Below, piece after piece: positions 32,389-43,606 of a stretch of DNA of 64,000 nucleotides. Location of the stretch: positions 10,733,996 through 10,797,995 of the forward strand of contig OX422184.1 of the NCBI GenBank assembly GCA_949130485.1, in the 5' to 3' direction. The translations under genes and the position numbers were made by a program. The notes below the pieces were generated by a model. It did no database searches and had not been told where the DNA came from. It was given only the letters and a program-made list of their open reading frames with translations. This DNA comes from Agelas oroides (Eukaryota; Porifera; Demospongiae; Agelasida; Agelasidae). Each line of letters starts with the position of its first letter. The stretch's first letter is position 1.

Positions 32389-34600
32389 ACTTCACAGCTC
32401 ATTGTACCAAATCTGAAATGTAAAAGTCAACAGCTACGTATGCAACTGCTACCGGAAATCAATATTTTATAGTAGCTAATAGTCTTATACTTGCTGACTC
32501 AGATGCAGTTACGTAGTCAAGTTACAATATTACGCAAGTCAGCCTAACGGCTCCAGGCTTGTCTACCATTCGCTTGCAGCCTAAAATCGTTACCTGGAGG
32601 TGGGGAGAAAGTGGAAGGTAAGTCGGTGTCAATAGCTAACTAGTGGCTCTTATTGCCACCGAGTCGGTATCAATAGCTCTTCTGTGGCTCTTATTGCCAC
32701 CGGCAGTCGGACACGACCTTACTTTTAACTTGGCTTTTCTGCCTACAGCGACAATGGGCGACCCCTCGTGCCATGCGTCCAGCACAGATTCGCTGGCCAA
32801 TGAGTTGGACATCTTAGTAAGTCTTTCACGATATATGAATGTACATTGCTTAGGCGTAGGAACCAAATTGGAAGTAAAGAGGCCATGCTGTGCTGGGTGA
32901 AGTTGAGCACAGTGATTCGCCGCGCTTATGCGGAGTGGCAAATTTTTTCAAAAACATACTGCTACAAAATATAGAGCGTAGGTATAATATTTTAGTCTCG
33001 TTCTCAGACGTTCCAAACCGTGTAGAGACTTACCAGCCCCTCCTCTTCATCTGACAGCTCATCAAACCATAGGAAGGAAAATCTATCCGAAACCAAAATT
33101 CCTTCCTATGGAGGAAAAAAGTGTATGCACTTCCACGTGTGAGTAAGGTTAAACCAGTGGACACTGGGAATGGCATAGGAACATGGTAGTCTCGGAACCA
33201 GACCCTCGTAAAATCAAAAAGGAGGGTCTAATTGTGTTTGGGTGGAACTGTACACTGCACCTGGTATGCAGGATGACTAGGAGATCTTATCACATGCAGT
33301 GATACAACATACACTACATTGCATCCACTCATGTTGTGAATGACCCTCCCTTTTTCCACTTACATAATTATTATATTATTGTTCCAGAGGAGGTTAGAAG
33401 CTAGTAGTTAGTGGTGCACGTGGGATAGCAATTAGTGCTACGTGAGTGACGTAATCATACGTGCTGCCATAGAGGCCCCTAGTGAAATGTGAAATCGATT
33501 TTCACAACTGCACCCTCACTTGTTCGGAATGAAACTCGCTCATGGATACTGTCAGGTGGGCTCTAGATCACCCGCTATAATCCTTCGTTACAAGTGAAGC
33601 ATTTGAGTTGTTCCTTTGGAATCCCCTCAGACTACTATTGGTATCATAAAATGCCATACCGTGCTATTCTAATCACAAATGACCATTACACCCGATAGCA
33701 GCCAAATGCACCCGCACTTCGCTTCCGCTATTTATTGTGATCGCTGCGCCTTTTTGGACTTGGAGTTAGTTTTTACGTGTGACAGGAAGTCAATCGAAGC
33801 ATACTTAGCTGCTGTGTCCTATAGGGACTTCCCCTGAAAATCATGTTCAAGTTTGCCTGCTGATCATAGTTGGCCACAGTACAGCTTATATCCACACGCT
33901 ACATGTTCTATCGTCTATATGCTATCTAATCGTGTCAACGACAGTTGAAAGCAATCAAAGATTATGATCACATTAGGTTCACCTTGAAAGGCTCATGCCT
34001 GCAGAATGCAATTCGGAAGGTGCTATCAAGACGGACGTGGAGTTGGGGTGTTGGGTGGGGGAGCGCCAACACTGCTACGCACATCGTAGCTCCCAATTGT
34101 TGAAAATTATGTCTTCTCCTAATGCGTGGTGATCGTTGAGGGATGGGGGGGAGTGATGGCCATTTGTTCTGGATTATGCTGGGGGTGGAGCTGAATAGAT
34201 CAATGGATCCAGATAGGGATTCTTCATGCTGGGGGCTAGTGTTATGGAAAGAGGTTCGGCTGTTAGTGGGGCTAAGTGGAGGGGGAGGTGGTTGGTTCTG
34301 GGGGGAGTGAGGGGACTGGGCTTGAGGTGGGTGTGGGACTAAACAGTAAGGGGGAAGAGCTATGGATAACAGATTCTATACTACTTATACAGGGCATGCA
34401 CGGGGTTACCGAGAGTACCAGCCTGAATTGGCTGTTCGGTGTCTCTTGTATGCTGTTGATGCTGTCATCCTGTGTCTGGGGGGACTCTGACAGTATCTCC
34501 AGGGATGTAATCGGTCCCTCGGTATAGATCTCCCTGGACTTGACCACCCAACCCTTACACAATAGATTTAGTACCCACATGCGAGAAAAGTTCAGCGAAA
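32389..34600. other. No recognisable gene; short repeats only
   Basis: A 45-bp direct duplication lies at 32622-32706 (GTCGGTRTCAATAGCT...TGGCTCTTATTGCCACC). A small palindrome CCATAGGAAGGAA/TTCCTTCCTATGG is at 33067-33111. A MITE scrap TAGTCTCGGAACCAGACCC is at 33188. G-rich sequence lies at 34040-34360. An 85-codon plus frame at 32643 and a 101-codon minus frame at 32941-32636 cover the duplication and are not convincing. Confidence 0.4.
33681..33870. repeat. Second copy of the piggyBac-like left subterminal sequence
   Basis: CCCGATAGC...CACCCG and then GGAAGTCAATCGAAGCATA...AGGGACTTCCCCTG...GTTTGCCTGC match 9420-9640 with moderate divergence. It may be the 5' remnant of the element whose transposase begins at 36.58 kb, but this is inference. 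Confidence 0.55.
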
Positions 34601-34601
34601 T

Positions 34602-34750
34602 GACAAACACGCTATCACTAGATACACGCCATTGCTAGTTACCACACACCCTGTTACTAAACAAATCTGTATATAAACGCTGTTTCATTTCTCTGTAACC
34701 ACCCTTGAGAAAGGTCATCACCGATGAGCGAAACGTTGGGCTCCTTAGCA
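34602..34750 (+). repeat. Dispersed ~147-bp repeat, copy 2
   Basis: Homologous to 16324-16470. Here the 3' hairpin is GGTCATC ACC GATGAGC, immediately followed by GAAACGTTGGGC. Confidence 0.7.
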
Positions 34751-36065
34751 GTAAATAAAATTTTGCCAACCCCCTCCTACTGTCCTCATCAATAAACCCA
34801 TACCGCAGCGCCGCAGAGATGACGTCATTTTTGAAACTACTGCACTATACTACTCGCACCCGCACCCTGAGGTACACACTTCGGAGGAAGGTATCCATAG
34901 CCTAATAAAGACTTCCAGTAAATAGATTCATTGTTGAAGCTTGCTTGAAAGACAGCAACCTCCTCCTGTGCAAAGGTAGAATTTTGGGTCAGAACAACAT
35001 GCTGAGCTTTCTGAAATGTGTATGATGACCGTGCATAAGTTCAACAAAATATTACTCTTATCTCTTCAGTCCAGAATGTGACTGACAATGACTTTGTGTG
35101 CAAGTCCTGGATTCTGCCGTGTTGTATGTCTTCCTGTGACTTTGAGGCGAAGCGATGGCGCTAAAACTCGAAAAGAAAGCATCTATGAAGCATTTATGCT
35201 AGCTGCTTATGGGTTTGACAAGTTATAATTCATTTTACGAAGTTATAGCTTACATTTGTAGTGTGAAGATGGTCCTGCGTCGACAGCACAGTTCAAGCGA
35301 TAAGTGCTGGGTCAAAAGGCCTGGGCAAAAGGCTTCTTTGGCAATATAATATAAGCCGATATATGAACATCATAGTTCATAACCACATGATATTGGCCGT
35401 CATTTGACACACCCCTGTACAATTTCACGTGAGTTTTACACACTAATTAAGCGAACAGTGGATACTAGGCCCTTTTCTCAGATATTTAAGTATGTACATT
35501 TAATGGAGTATCAAAGTGTCTTCTTCTCATGCTCTCTCCTACTTGTGTGGACACAACCGCCACACAAGGCGATTGGTGGAGAGGAATGTAGCCACGTAGG
35601 TAGGTTACACTTGTATTAAGTATTTTGGTGTGCTATATTTAGAATTAGTTACTCATAAATCCTTGCAGTTGCAGCCACGGCCTCTGCTCCTGCTACAAGC
35701 TTGTCACACACCACTAACCAATTCAACTCTGTTCAGGCTTCATGTCTGCTTCTTTCTCTCCTAGCACCAACGATAAATTGTGTATTCTAGTTAAAGGCTG
35801 TGTATTGTAGCCGAATGGTAAAGTAGGCAAAATGGGAATAAGGCGAACAGGGAATATCTCACACTAGCAGAAACGGTGGGACAGGGGAGGTGGGTGGGTG
35901 CACCACTCTGGCTGATAGTGTATGGCGGCCGTTGCAGCTGCCTGTAGAAAGCCTGGTCAATGCCGGGTGGGCCATTTGTCTGAACAAGTGTATGTTCATG
36001 TGTCTCGTAAACTCATACTCTGCCTATGGTTGCTGTCTGTGTGGTTGTTTGTGTGGCCTCTTTGA
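34751..36065. other. No recognisable gene
   Basis: Short frames only. Confidence 0.35.
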
Positions 36066-36332
36066 ATGGAGCAACTTCGCGCTCTTGGCATCAACCCAGA
36101 CGTCGTACCAAAGACACAAGGTGTCTCTGCCATCTCTGGGCAACAAGTTGACACTCTGCTGACCTTAGGAGACATGCTCTTCCACGAAACAGCTGAGAAA
36201 GCCCTGATAACACCTGAAGATGAACTGGTCAGTTGGACTCCCATCCAGTGTCTTAAGAAAAGCACTACTGGAACGGACTACTGGAATGGACTTTTTTTTT
36301 TTTGCACTAAAAATCATTTTTATGCCCTCTAA
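36066..36332 (+). CDS. Unrecognised ORF upstream of the piggyBac relic, 88 codons
   Basis: Starts at an ATG: MEQLRALGINPDVVPKTQGV, then DTLLTLGDMLFHETAEKALI. The protein-like composition fades after EDELVSWTP. It could be a 5' exon of the piggyBac gene at 36578, which has a splice-acceptor-like TTACTTAG before it. No domain recognised. Confidence 0.35.
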   Translation: MEQLRALGINPDVVPKTQGVSAISGQQVDTLLTLGDMLFHETAEKALITPEDELVSWTPIQCLKKSTTGTDYWNGLFFFCTKNHFYAL

Positions 36333-36577
36333 ATGAGATTCATTTACCTGCATCATGTTTCTGGCCACACAGTCATTTGGGAGAGGAAGAGCAAGGGCAA
36401 CATCATGTGTTATACTGACTGAAGGAGATAGGGAACAAGGTAAACAATAAATAGCAGTTTTGAAAATAATTGTACCCAGCACAGCAATTTGTGAACACAT
36501 TCAGTTTCAGTTTCATGTAGCTGCTATGCAGCACCACAAACCTATGTAACCATGGAATAATTTATAATTTACTTAGG

Positions 36578-37118
36578 GTGGAGCAGGGATCTCTCCTCGT
36601 CACTGTGGCCCCTTTCTCAGGTGAAACAGTACCCGCTGTTCCAATTTCCAGCGATCCCAGAGACCTTTTCTCCCTGTTCTTTGATGATGAGGTGATTGAT
36701 ATCATAGTCAGGGAAACAAACGTGTATGCCCAGCAATGCTTGGTCAACACCACTACAACATGGTCCACAACATCAGATGAGATCAGGGCATACATTGGAT
36801 TTCACATTTTGATGGGGATCAACTGCCTACCAGAGATCAGGGATTACTGGGCAAAAGATGAGAAGCTGCATTACACCCCAATTGCTTCTCGGATCTCCCG
36901 CAGCCAATTCGAAGCTATCAGCAGGTACTTACATTTTGCAGACAACACGCAACTACCATCAAGGGAGGAGCAAGGGTACAACAGGGTGCAGAAAGTGCAG
37001 CCTATCATCACTGCAATGAAGCAGCGCTGCACGTCCCTGTACCGACCGAATCCACAGCAAAAACAACAGCATCGAATGACCGAAAACAGCATCGATGAGG
37101 CCATGATTCCTTTCAAAG
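36578..37118 (+). pseudogene. piggyBac transposase 1, 5' part
   Basis: Open after a likely acceptor (TTACTTAG). Reads FFDDEVIDIIVRETNVYA, IRAYIGFHILMGINCLPEI, YWAKDEKLHYTPIASRISR and SIDEAMIPFKG, the N-terminal half of the DDE_Tnp_1_7 domain with the first catalytic Asp at 37094. A donor GTATGT follows at 37119. The region containing the second catalytic Asp (about 200 residues) is absent; the gene resumes at 41150 after the nested retrotransposon. Confidence 0.8.
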
Positions 37119-37138
37119 GTATGTGTACTGAATAGCTG

Positions 37139-37143
37139 GTAAT
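37139..37143 (+). repeat. 5' target-site duplication GTAAT of the Ty3/gypsy element
   Basis: Matches GTAAT at 41107-41111 on the far side. Five-base duplications are usual for Ty3/gypsy integrases. Confidence 0.8.
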
Positions 37144-37228
37144 TATAGTATATTGTTATGTAATACTGACGTGATGTCATGGGATTGTCCTCATGCTGTA
37201 AAATGGTCGATCAGTACAAGATATTTCA
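37144..37228 (+). repeat. 5' LTR, 85 bp
   Basis: TATAGTATATTG...GATATTTCA. Matches the 3' LTR over all 85 bp with three substitutions (about 3.5 percent), so the insertion is not very recent. The length is extremely short for an LTR, and it begins TA rather than TG. Confidence 0.85.
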
Positions 37229-37229
37229 G

Positions 37230-37242
37230 TGGCGACGAGGAT
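37230..37242 (+). promoter_or_regulatory. Primer-binding site
   Basis: TGGCGACGAGGAT lies one base after the 5' LTR. Its complement ends in CCA, as a tRNA 3' end must. The tRNA species was not identified. Confidence 0.65.
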
Positions 37243-37252
37243 CCGTTGAATC

Positions 37253-38302
37253 ATGGAGGACCATCGAGCTGCAGACACGTTTGACCCCAAAACTGAAAGG
37301 ATAGAAGACTACAAAGAGCGATTTGACTTCTACTGTGTGGCGCACGGGGTGGAGGAAGCCAAACAGAAGGCTCTGTTTTTAACACGGATAGGACAGACTG
37401 CGTACTCCAAGCTCAAGACACTGGTGAGTCCCACCCCGTTGAGCGAACTGGACCTGAACACAATAGTCGAAATGTTGGCTGAACATTACTGCCCTGATAC
37501 AGTGGAAATCGCAGAACGGTTCGAGTTTTTCAAGCGCCAGCAAAGTGACGAAGAAGGGGTCACCGACTATATGGCAGAACTACGCAAACTCGCGAAAACA
37601 TGCAACTTTGGCAGTTATCTGGACACTGCACTACGCGATCAACTCGTGTGCGGGCTGAAGGACCCACGGATCCAGCGCGAGCTGTTGTGCGTGCAGAAAC
37701 TCACCGTTGCCCAGGCGCTGGAGCGAGCGAGGGCAATGGAAGCGGTGGCCAAGGAGGCAAAGCACCTCCAGTTCGAAGGAGGAAATACAGAGGCAGACGA
37801 GGCACCTACTCACCAGATGAGACGAACCGAAAAACTCAAGTGCCACAGATGTGGAAGCACTGAGCACGTGGCAGCAAAATGTGCTCATAAGGACAAGCGT
37901 TGCCACAAATGCCACAAAATTGGACACTTAGCCCGGGTTTGCAAAAGTAGCAAGGCAAAGGTTGGGACCAGATCAAGGAACACTCATGTGCTGGAAGCTG
38001 ACAGCGGAAGTAGTGGATCTGGGGATGAGAGTGACGAGCTAGGTGCCACACTGGCAGGTGTCCACAAGGTAGCACAGGGTGGCAGCAAGTACCGGAAACT
38101 AATAACGACACTGAAAATCAAAGGGAAGAACATTGACTTTGAAGTGGAGACTGGAGCTGAACTGTCAACCATCCCGGCTGCATTATATCAAGCAAAGCTG
38201 AAACAAGTCGGGCTGGAGCCTTCGTCTGTCATCCTGCGCCAGTATGATGGCACCGGACTGCCAACGATGGGGGAGATAGTTGTGGAAGTGTTTCGCAGTT
38301 AA
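37253..38302 (+). CDS. Ty3/gypsy gag and protease region, 349 aa
   Basis: The ATG at 37253 lies 24 bp after the LTR. A capsid-like N-terminal part (FDPKTERIEDYKERFDFYC, FLTRIGQTAYSKLKTLV) is followed by two CCHC knuckles, CHRCGSTEHVAAKC and CHKCHKIGHLARVC. The C-terminal protease has VETGAELSTIP where an Asp-Thr/Ser-Gly-Ala active site is expected, so the catalytic Asp is Glu here. The frame ends with TAA at 38300. The RT frame continues in the same phase, so the TAA may be a disabling mutation or a readthrough stop. Confidence 0.85.
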   Translation: MEDHRAADTFDPKTERIEDYKERFDFYCVAHGVEEAKQKALFLTRIGQTAYSKLKTLVSPTPLSELDLNTIVEMLAEHYCPDTVEIAERFEFFKRQQSDEEGVTDYMAELRKLAKTCNFGSYLDTALRDQLVCGLKDPRIQRELLCVQKLTVAQALERARAMEAVAKEAKHLQFEGGNTEADEAPTHQMRRTEKLKCHRCGSTEHVAAKCAHKDKRCHKCHKIGHLARVCKSSKAKVGTRSRNTHVLEADSGSSGSGDESDELGATLAGVHKVAQGGSKYRKLITTLKIKGKNIDFEVETGAELSTIPAALYQAKLKQVGLEPSSVILRQYDGTGLPTMGEIVVEVFRS

Positions 38303-39655
38303 CAGCTGGTCAAAGGCCAATTCATTATTGTGGAGAAGGTTGACAATCAGCTACCCTTGCTAGGGCGGGACTGGCTATACTGGCTCCGCCTCGACTGGCC
38401 CAAGATGCTCAACCGGGGAGATGTTGGTGACCCCCGAGTACACACACTACACTCGGCCATATGGATGAATGAGTTTCCAGAGGTGACAAAGGAAGGGCTA
38501 GGGCTGCTGAGGGGCATCAAGGCAGAAGTTGAACTGAAGACAGGAGTGGATGCACTGGTTGTCAAGAAGAAGGACAGAGGCATAAGGATATGTGCGGGCT
38601 TCAAAACAACGGTCAACCCACACCTGCGGATGAAAACATTTCCATTGCCAACACCAGATGAAGTCTTCTCAACACTTGCACATGGTGAATCATTCTCCAA
38701 ACTGGATTTGGCCAGGGCTTACAAACATATGGAAGTTGAGGAGAGCAGCCGACCTTACCTCCTGGGACTGTTTCGCTATCGTCGGTTACCCTTTGGAAAT
38801 GCCTCCGCACCTGCAATCTGGCAGAAGGCAATGTCCATTGTGCTGCAAGGGTGTCAAGGAACTATATGCTACATCGATGACATCCTTGTAACAGGGAAGA
38901 CAAGAAGCGAGCACGAGGAGAATCTTCGTCAAGTGTTTCGACGCCTGCAACAGTACGGTCTACGAGTGAAGCTGTCCAAGTGCCAATTCTTCCAGGATGA
39001 ACTGGAATTTTTGGGGCACACAATCTCACGAGAAGGAGTCAGGCCGACAAAGGAAAGGGTGGACAATATACTGTCTGCAAAGAGTCCAAGAAACGAGATG
39101 GAGCTCAAGTCATTCATAGGCTTGATGACCTACAATGTGAAATTCCTACCTGCAATAACCAGTGTGTTACACCCACTGTACAGCTTGCTGAGGAAGAATG
39201 CAAGATGGTCGTGGGGGAAGAAGCACAAGCATGCCTTCAAAAAGGCAAAAGAGCTAGTCAGTAAAGCACCTGTCTTGGCCCACTACAGTGTCGAATCCCA
39301 AATCAAGCTTCACTGTGATGCGTCATCATATGGGCTGGGAGCATGCCTGATGCACGTCATCGGAGGGCAGGAAAAACCTGTGGCATACGCTTCCCGGGTG
39401 TTGACTCAAGCAGAAATCAACTATGCACAAGTTGAACGAGAAGCATTGGCAATTGTATTTGCCGTAAAGAAATTTCATCAGTACTTGTGTGGCAGGCCCT
39501 TCACACTGGTCACGGACCACCGACCACTCTGCAAGATCCTAGGTCACAACCAAGGAGTTCCAACACTGGCAGCAGCTCGGATGCAGCGGTGGGCGCTTAT
39601 TTTGAGTGCATACTCATACAGGATTGAATACAAACCAGGGAGCCAGAACAGCTAG
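38303..39655 (+). pseudogene. Ty3/gypsy reverse transcriptase and RNase H
   Basis: Same frame as gag. Shows LPLLGRDWL, the RT motifs FSKLDLARAYKHMEV, LPFGNASAPAIWQ and CYIDDILV (YxDD box near 38870), LEFLGHTISREGV, then RNase H with LHCDASSYGLGACL, EREALAIVFAVKKFHQYLCG and TDHRPL. About 35 residues usually present between KAEVELKTGVD and VVKKKD are deleted. It stops at 39655 just after YKPGSQNS, where a frameshift leads into the integrase frame. Confidence 0.85.
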
Positions 39656-40440
39656 AGACAACGCCGAGAAGACAAGCATGATTCAAGAGATGGATGTGTC
39701 CATGTTGCCTGTGTCAGCTGAAGACATAGCAAGAGCAACGAAGCGGGATAGCACCTTAGCAGCAGCACTCCAACAAGTGCGCCTTGGGCATTGGCCAGTA
39801 CAGCCCAGTGATGACCTGGTTCCCTTCTACAGGAGACGGATTGAGTTGAGTTGTCGTGATGGCTGCTTACTGTGGGGCCAACGAGTCATCATTCCAAAGC
39901 GACTGCGTGACCAGTTGTTGGCAGAACTGCACGAGGGTCATGTGGGCGTGTGCCGTATGAAGGCTTTAGCAAGAAGTTTTGTGTGGTGGCCTGGGCTGGA
40001 CCAAGACATTGAAGTGGTAGCTGTGAAGTGTGACAAGTGCAAATTGACAGCATCCATGCCAGCCACAGCGCCCCGGCACCCATGGCAACACCCCAATTCC
40101 CCCTGGGAGAGAATACATGTTGACTTTGGGGAATGGAATCAGAAGCACTTTGGTGGATGCCTTTAGTAAATGGCCTGAGGTTTAACATATGCCATCGTCA
40201 ACAACAGCTGGGCGCACGATGGAAGTTCTTGAGGATGTTTTTGCAACTCATGGGTTTCCGAGACTCCTAGTGTCAGACAATGGGCCACAGTTCACAACTG
40301 TGGAATTCGAGAACTTTCTGAAGAGGAATCGAATTTCTCACCGGAAGTCGCCCCCTTATCACCCTGCCACCAATGGATTAGCCAAGAACATATGTCAAGC
40401 AGTGGCTAAAAAAACAAGTGAGAGTGACCAACATTAACAG
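39650..40440 (+). pseudogene. Ty3/gypsy integrase, frameshifted and catalytically damaged
   Basis: The zinc-binding head HEGHVGVCRMKALARSFVW...CDKCK is intact. The core begins PWERIHVDFGEW (first Asp). A frameshift at about 40150 precedes VDAFSKWPEV, followed by VSDNGPQF (second Asp) and YHPATNGLAKN, where the expected catalytic Glu is Lys. A further frame change follows near 40410. Confidence 0.8.
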
Positions 40441-40996
40441 TGCCCTTGCTGCATTCCTTAGAACATACCGGAATGTTCCACATACCAGCACTGGCAAGAC
40501 ACCGGCGGAAATTATATTTGGACAAATTCCATGCACACATCTCTCGATGGTAGTACCCAGCATGGTGGACCGAATGAGGGATAGTCTTGAACAGCCAGAG
40601 AGTTCCACACCACGAGTATTTGCTCAAGGTGACAGAGTGTGGGTGCGGGACTACAGGCCTAATGCAGAGAAGTGGCAGCCAGGCGTTGTGCAGTCATGCA
40701 TGGGATCCTTGAGCTACAATGTGGAACTGGAGGGTGGTCATCAGCGGAAGGTGCATGTAGATCACCTAATTCGTCAAGCTCCAGGATGTACCCCAGTATC
40801 GTCAGAACCAGTGCCAGTGGTCACTGGTGAGGAACCATTGAACACATCAGAATCCTCAGACTGTGACACGGTTACACCACTAGATCAACCAGTGACACCT
40901 CGGAAGTGTGGCACAGTTGGGCCACATGAACCGCCAGTAAGTTGTCAGTCATCTCGGACAATTCGAGCACCAGAGAGACTCATTGAACAATTATAG
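40418..40996 (+). pseudogene. Ty3/gypsy integrase C-terminal part
   Basis: Reads AAFLRTYRNVPHTSTGKTPAEIIFG, then GDRVWVRDYRPNAEKWQPGVV and YNVELEGGHQRKVHVDHLI, the GPY/F-like module, followed by a Ser/Thr/Pro-rich tail. Stop at 40994. A purine-rich tract GTGAGGAGGAGACTA follows immediately before the 3' LTR. Confidence 0.75.
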
Positions 40997-41005
40997 GAAC
41001 TGCTA

Positions 41006-41021
41006 AGTGAGGAGGAGACTA
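41006..41021 (+). promoter_or_regulatory. Polypurine tract
   Basis: AAGTGAGGAGGAGACT directly upstream of the 3' LTR, the position from which plus-strand DNA synthesis is primed. Confidence 0.65.
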
Positions 41022-41106
41022 TATAGTATATTGTTATGTAATACTCATGTGATGTCATGGGATTGTCCTCATGCTGTAAAATGGTCGATCAATACAAGAT
41101 ATTTCA
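41022..41106 (+). repeat. 3' LTR, 85 bp
   Basis: Three substitutions from the 5' LTR. Followed by the GTAAT duplication at 41107-41111. Confidence 0.85.
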
Positions 41107-41149
41107 GTAATAATCCATTGTTTCTTATAACTTTTCTTATTGCATACAA

Positions 41150-41729
41150 AAAGAGAAAACAGAAGGATGGAAGCAAGATCACGATACCATGTCCTGATGC
41201 GGTAGTAGTGTACAACAAGTTCATGGGAGGTGTTGACCTGGGTGATCAACTACGACACTACTACCGAATCAGGACAATGTGTGTGAAGAACTATAAATAC
41301 ATATTTTGGTTTTTAGTCAACGTTGTTATTACAAATGCATATATCTTATCCCAGTATAGTCCCGTAACCACCTCTCCTAGAACCCTGACAGTATTTCGCC
41401 TCACACTAGCCGAAGAGCTGATTGGCAAATACTGCAGTCGAAAAAGAGCAGGACGCCCAACCTCAGTAAGGAGTGTTCCTCATCCACCACCACCACTACC
41501 GCCTCCTGAAGACAATGGCCCTCCTGCCCCACAGCGTCTATGCAGCACCACTCTGCATCTCCCATTTCATCAGGCCAAAAAGCGTTGTATTTACTGTCAG
41601 GAGTACAGGCCAAACAGCAGGAGGCGAGAAACAGTTTGGTACTGCTCAGAATGTAAAGGCAAACCAGCACTTTGCCTAACAGGGAGCGGAGATGGGTCAG
41701 ACTGTTTTAGACTTTGGCATAACATGTAA
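41150..41729 (+). pseudogene. piggyBac transposase 1, 3' part
   Basis: Resumes at RKQKDGSKITIPCPDAVVVYN, then NKFMGGVDLGDQLRHYY (third catalytic Asp region near 41236) and IFWFLVNVVITNAYIL. The C-terminal Cys-rich finger CIYCQEYRPNSRRRETVWYC is followed by CSECKGKPALC. Lines up with residues about 450-617 of piggyBac 2. Together with 36578-37118 it forms one gene lacking its middle. Confidence 0.8.
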
Positions 41730-43249
41730 CTTCGACTTTGTTTCGTATCTTTTACAAATATTCAAATCTGTACATGGGTATTCTTTCATAAATATTGCTC
41801 ACTTCTACAATTCCCTATCCCCCTCACGTACAACTCCCCCTGCTTATCAGCGTTCTGTTTCACTGTGGATGCGTTTCTTGCCTTCTCCTGCGTCTGTGTA
41901 ACTCAATCCACCTCGTGTGTTTGTCGCGAAGTGTTCACATCGGATTTATGGCAGTCTGCTCTTCGTATGATCCCCACGGATTTGTCAGCGAACTACTAAA
42001 ACTTCCTCTATTGTCCAGGTAACAAGTCCAGGTAGCGCTACCACGAATCCAGTAGCCACAGGTTCAGTAAACCACTCCAGGCTACGATCACCTCTTACTA
42101 ACGCAACTGCGTGGTTTTAATTCGGTCACGCGTGAGATTCACGTGAAATAATTACGGGCCCTAAAGATTTAAGGAGCAGCTTGCACAGCCCAACAGATGG
42201 CTATCCCAATATTTAGTAACAGTAGTAGCACAAACAAGGGGGTTGATGGCAGTGTGTCAGTGTCTGCAGCTAGCTTGAAGAATGGTTTTCATCAGCACAA
42301 ACCTCCAACATGAACCTCGATAACCAACAGTTCAGTTGCTCTGTAGACAGCTTGTTTCCTTAGAAGATTTTCAAGGCACATTTCATGTGGATTTGTTTCT
42401 GTCTACGCCAAAGTGGAATGTGCAAATGATTACAATATGCACAAATGGAGGGAGGGTTAGGTATACTGTAAGCGATCAAAAACTGATGATGGGAAGGTCT
42501 GGGCATGGGGCTACCATCAGTGTTTGGCACAACAGGGCCTTTGCCATACTCAGCAATTGTTTCAACTGATATACCAGAAACTGGCTAAATGGTTAGTAGC
42601 TATGATTACAGTTTCAAGCTAGCTACAGATAGTGACACACAACTGTCGTCCTCAAGTTTGTATTTCATAGTGAAGCCGTCTTGAGGGCTGCAAGCCAATT
42701 GAAACACCACTTTCAGTGCTGTATTGCATAACTGCAGTATATGCCATACAGCACTGAAAAGGGTGTTAACTATAACTTTTCCCCACCTGCATGCCTCTGG
42801 CACACCAACCTCCATTATTCATAACACCATGTGCAGTTTAGTGCTGCTGCTGCTGCTCACCAAATTGGCCATGTCAAGTGTGCATATTCTGTGGACAATG
42901 GTTTAGAATGAGCCAGGATTAAACATTTGTTGTCTTCTTTCAGGCGGTTGCTCACCCTGGATTTACAGTAGACAAAGAAAATGTTGCTTTCGTGCGGATA
43001 ATAAGGAAATCCGGTACTACTGTAGTCTCGCGAAAGAGCGCCCATGTGCAGAGCACCTTACAAGTACATCAAAGAGGGGGGTGGGTGCTCTTTCAAGTGT
43101 TCCCGCATTTAACCACAAAAGGGTGCCCATGTCATACTTACAGTGACTCGATGCCCTCGAAGCAAATAATTGGACAAACAATACATACAACGGAGCCACC
43201 AGCAGCTTCGAAGTCAAGGACTGACGGCACACAACACTCTGAACGGCAC
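41730..43249. other. No recognisable gene
   Basis: Short frames only; no piggyBac end could be identified with confidence. CAGGTAGCGCTACC near 42032 resembles AGCGCTACC near 46240, both 3' of piggyBac genes. Confidence 0.35.
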
Positions 43250-43258
43250 CACATGACC

Positions 43259-43606
43259 TAGTCTCGTTCCCAGACCCTCCTCCAAAGAGGAAAGGAGGGT
43301 CTGGCGAATATAGTACAGCCTCACACCATTGGCTAGCCATTGCTATGGATTCCGCTAAAAGCGAAGCCTTTGAAGTCGCTTGCTGGGCTTCAGCAAATTG
43401 GAGGTGTGGTAAGTAGGTCTGTAAAGGTGTGATGAGTAAAGCTAAGTGGTTTGCGGTAAGGAACCCCAGTACAGGTGAAATAATTGCCAAATCAGCCAAT
43501 CAGATTGTGCCGCCGAAATTCCGCGCAGGTACAAAAATTTTGTACTATATTCACCAGACCCCCCTTTCCTCTTGGAGGGTTGAAGGGGGGTCTGGGGATG
43601 AGACTA
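43259..43606. mobile_element. 348-bp MITE with long inverted ends and 9-bp duplication
   Basis: TAGTCTCGTTCCCAGACCC at the left and its near-complement at the right; the inverted ends extend about 60 bp to GAATATAGTACA and each contains its own small fold-back. Flanks CACATGACC (43250-43258) and CACGTGACC (43607-43615) form a 9-bp duplication with one change, typical of MULE-type elements. Solo ends of the family occur at 18171, 33188 and near 49290. Confidence 0.75.

Larger units (their letters stand above)
37144..41106 (+). mobile_element. Ty3/gypsy LTR retrotransposon, 3,963 bp, nested in piggyBac 1
   Basis: Flanked by 85-bp LTRs and a GTAAT duplication. It carries a primer-binding site, gag with two zinc knuckles, protease, RT, RNase H, integrase with zinc-binding head and a C-terminal tail, but no env. 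Multiple defects (D-to-E in the protease motif, stop between protease and RT, RT deletion, two integrase frameshifts, integrase E-to-K) indicate that it is dead. It inserted into the intron-like sequence after the first piggyBac exon. Confidence 0.85.

Noticed and set aside
34272..34610. Minus-strand 112-codon Ser/Pro-rich ORF
   Set aside because: It follows a G-rich low-complexity stretch; no domain or splice support.
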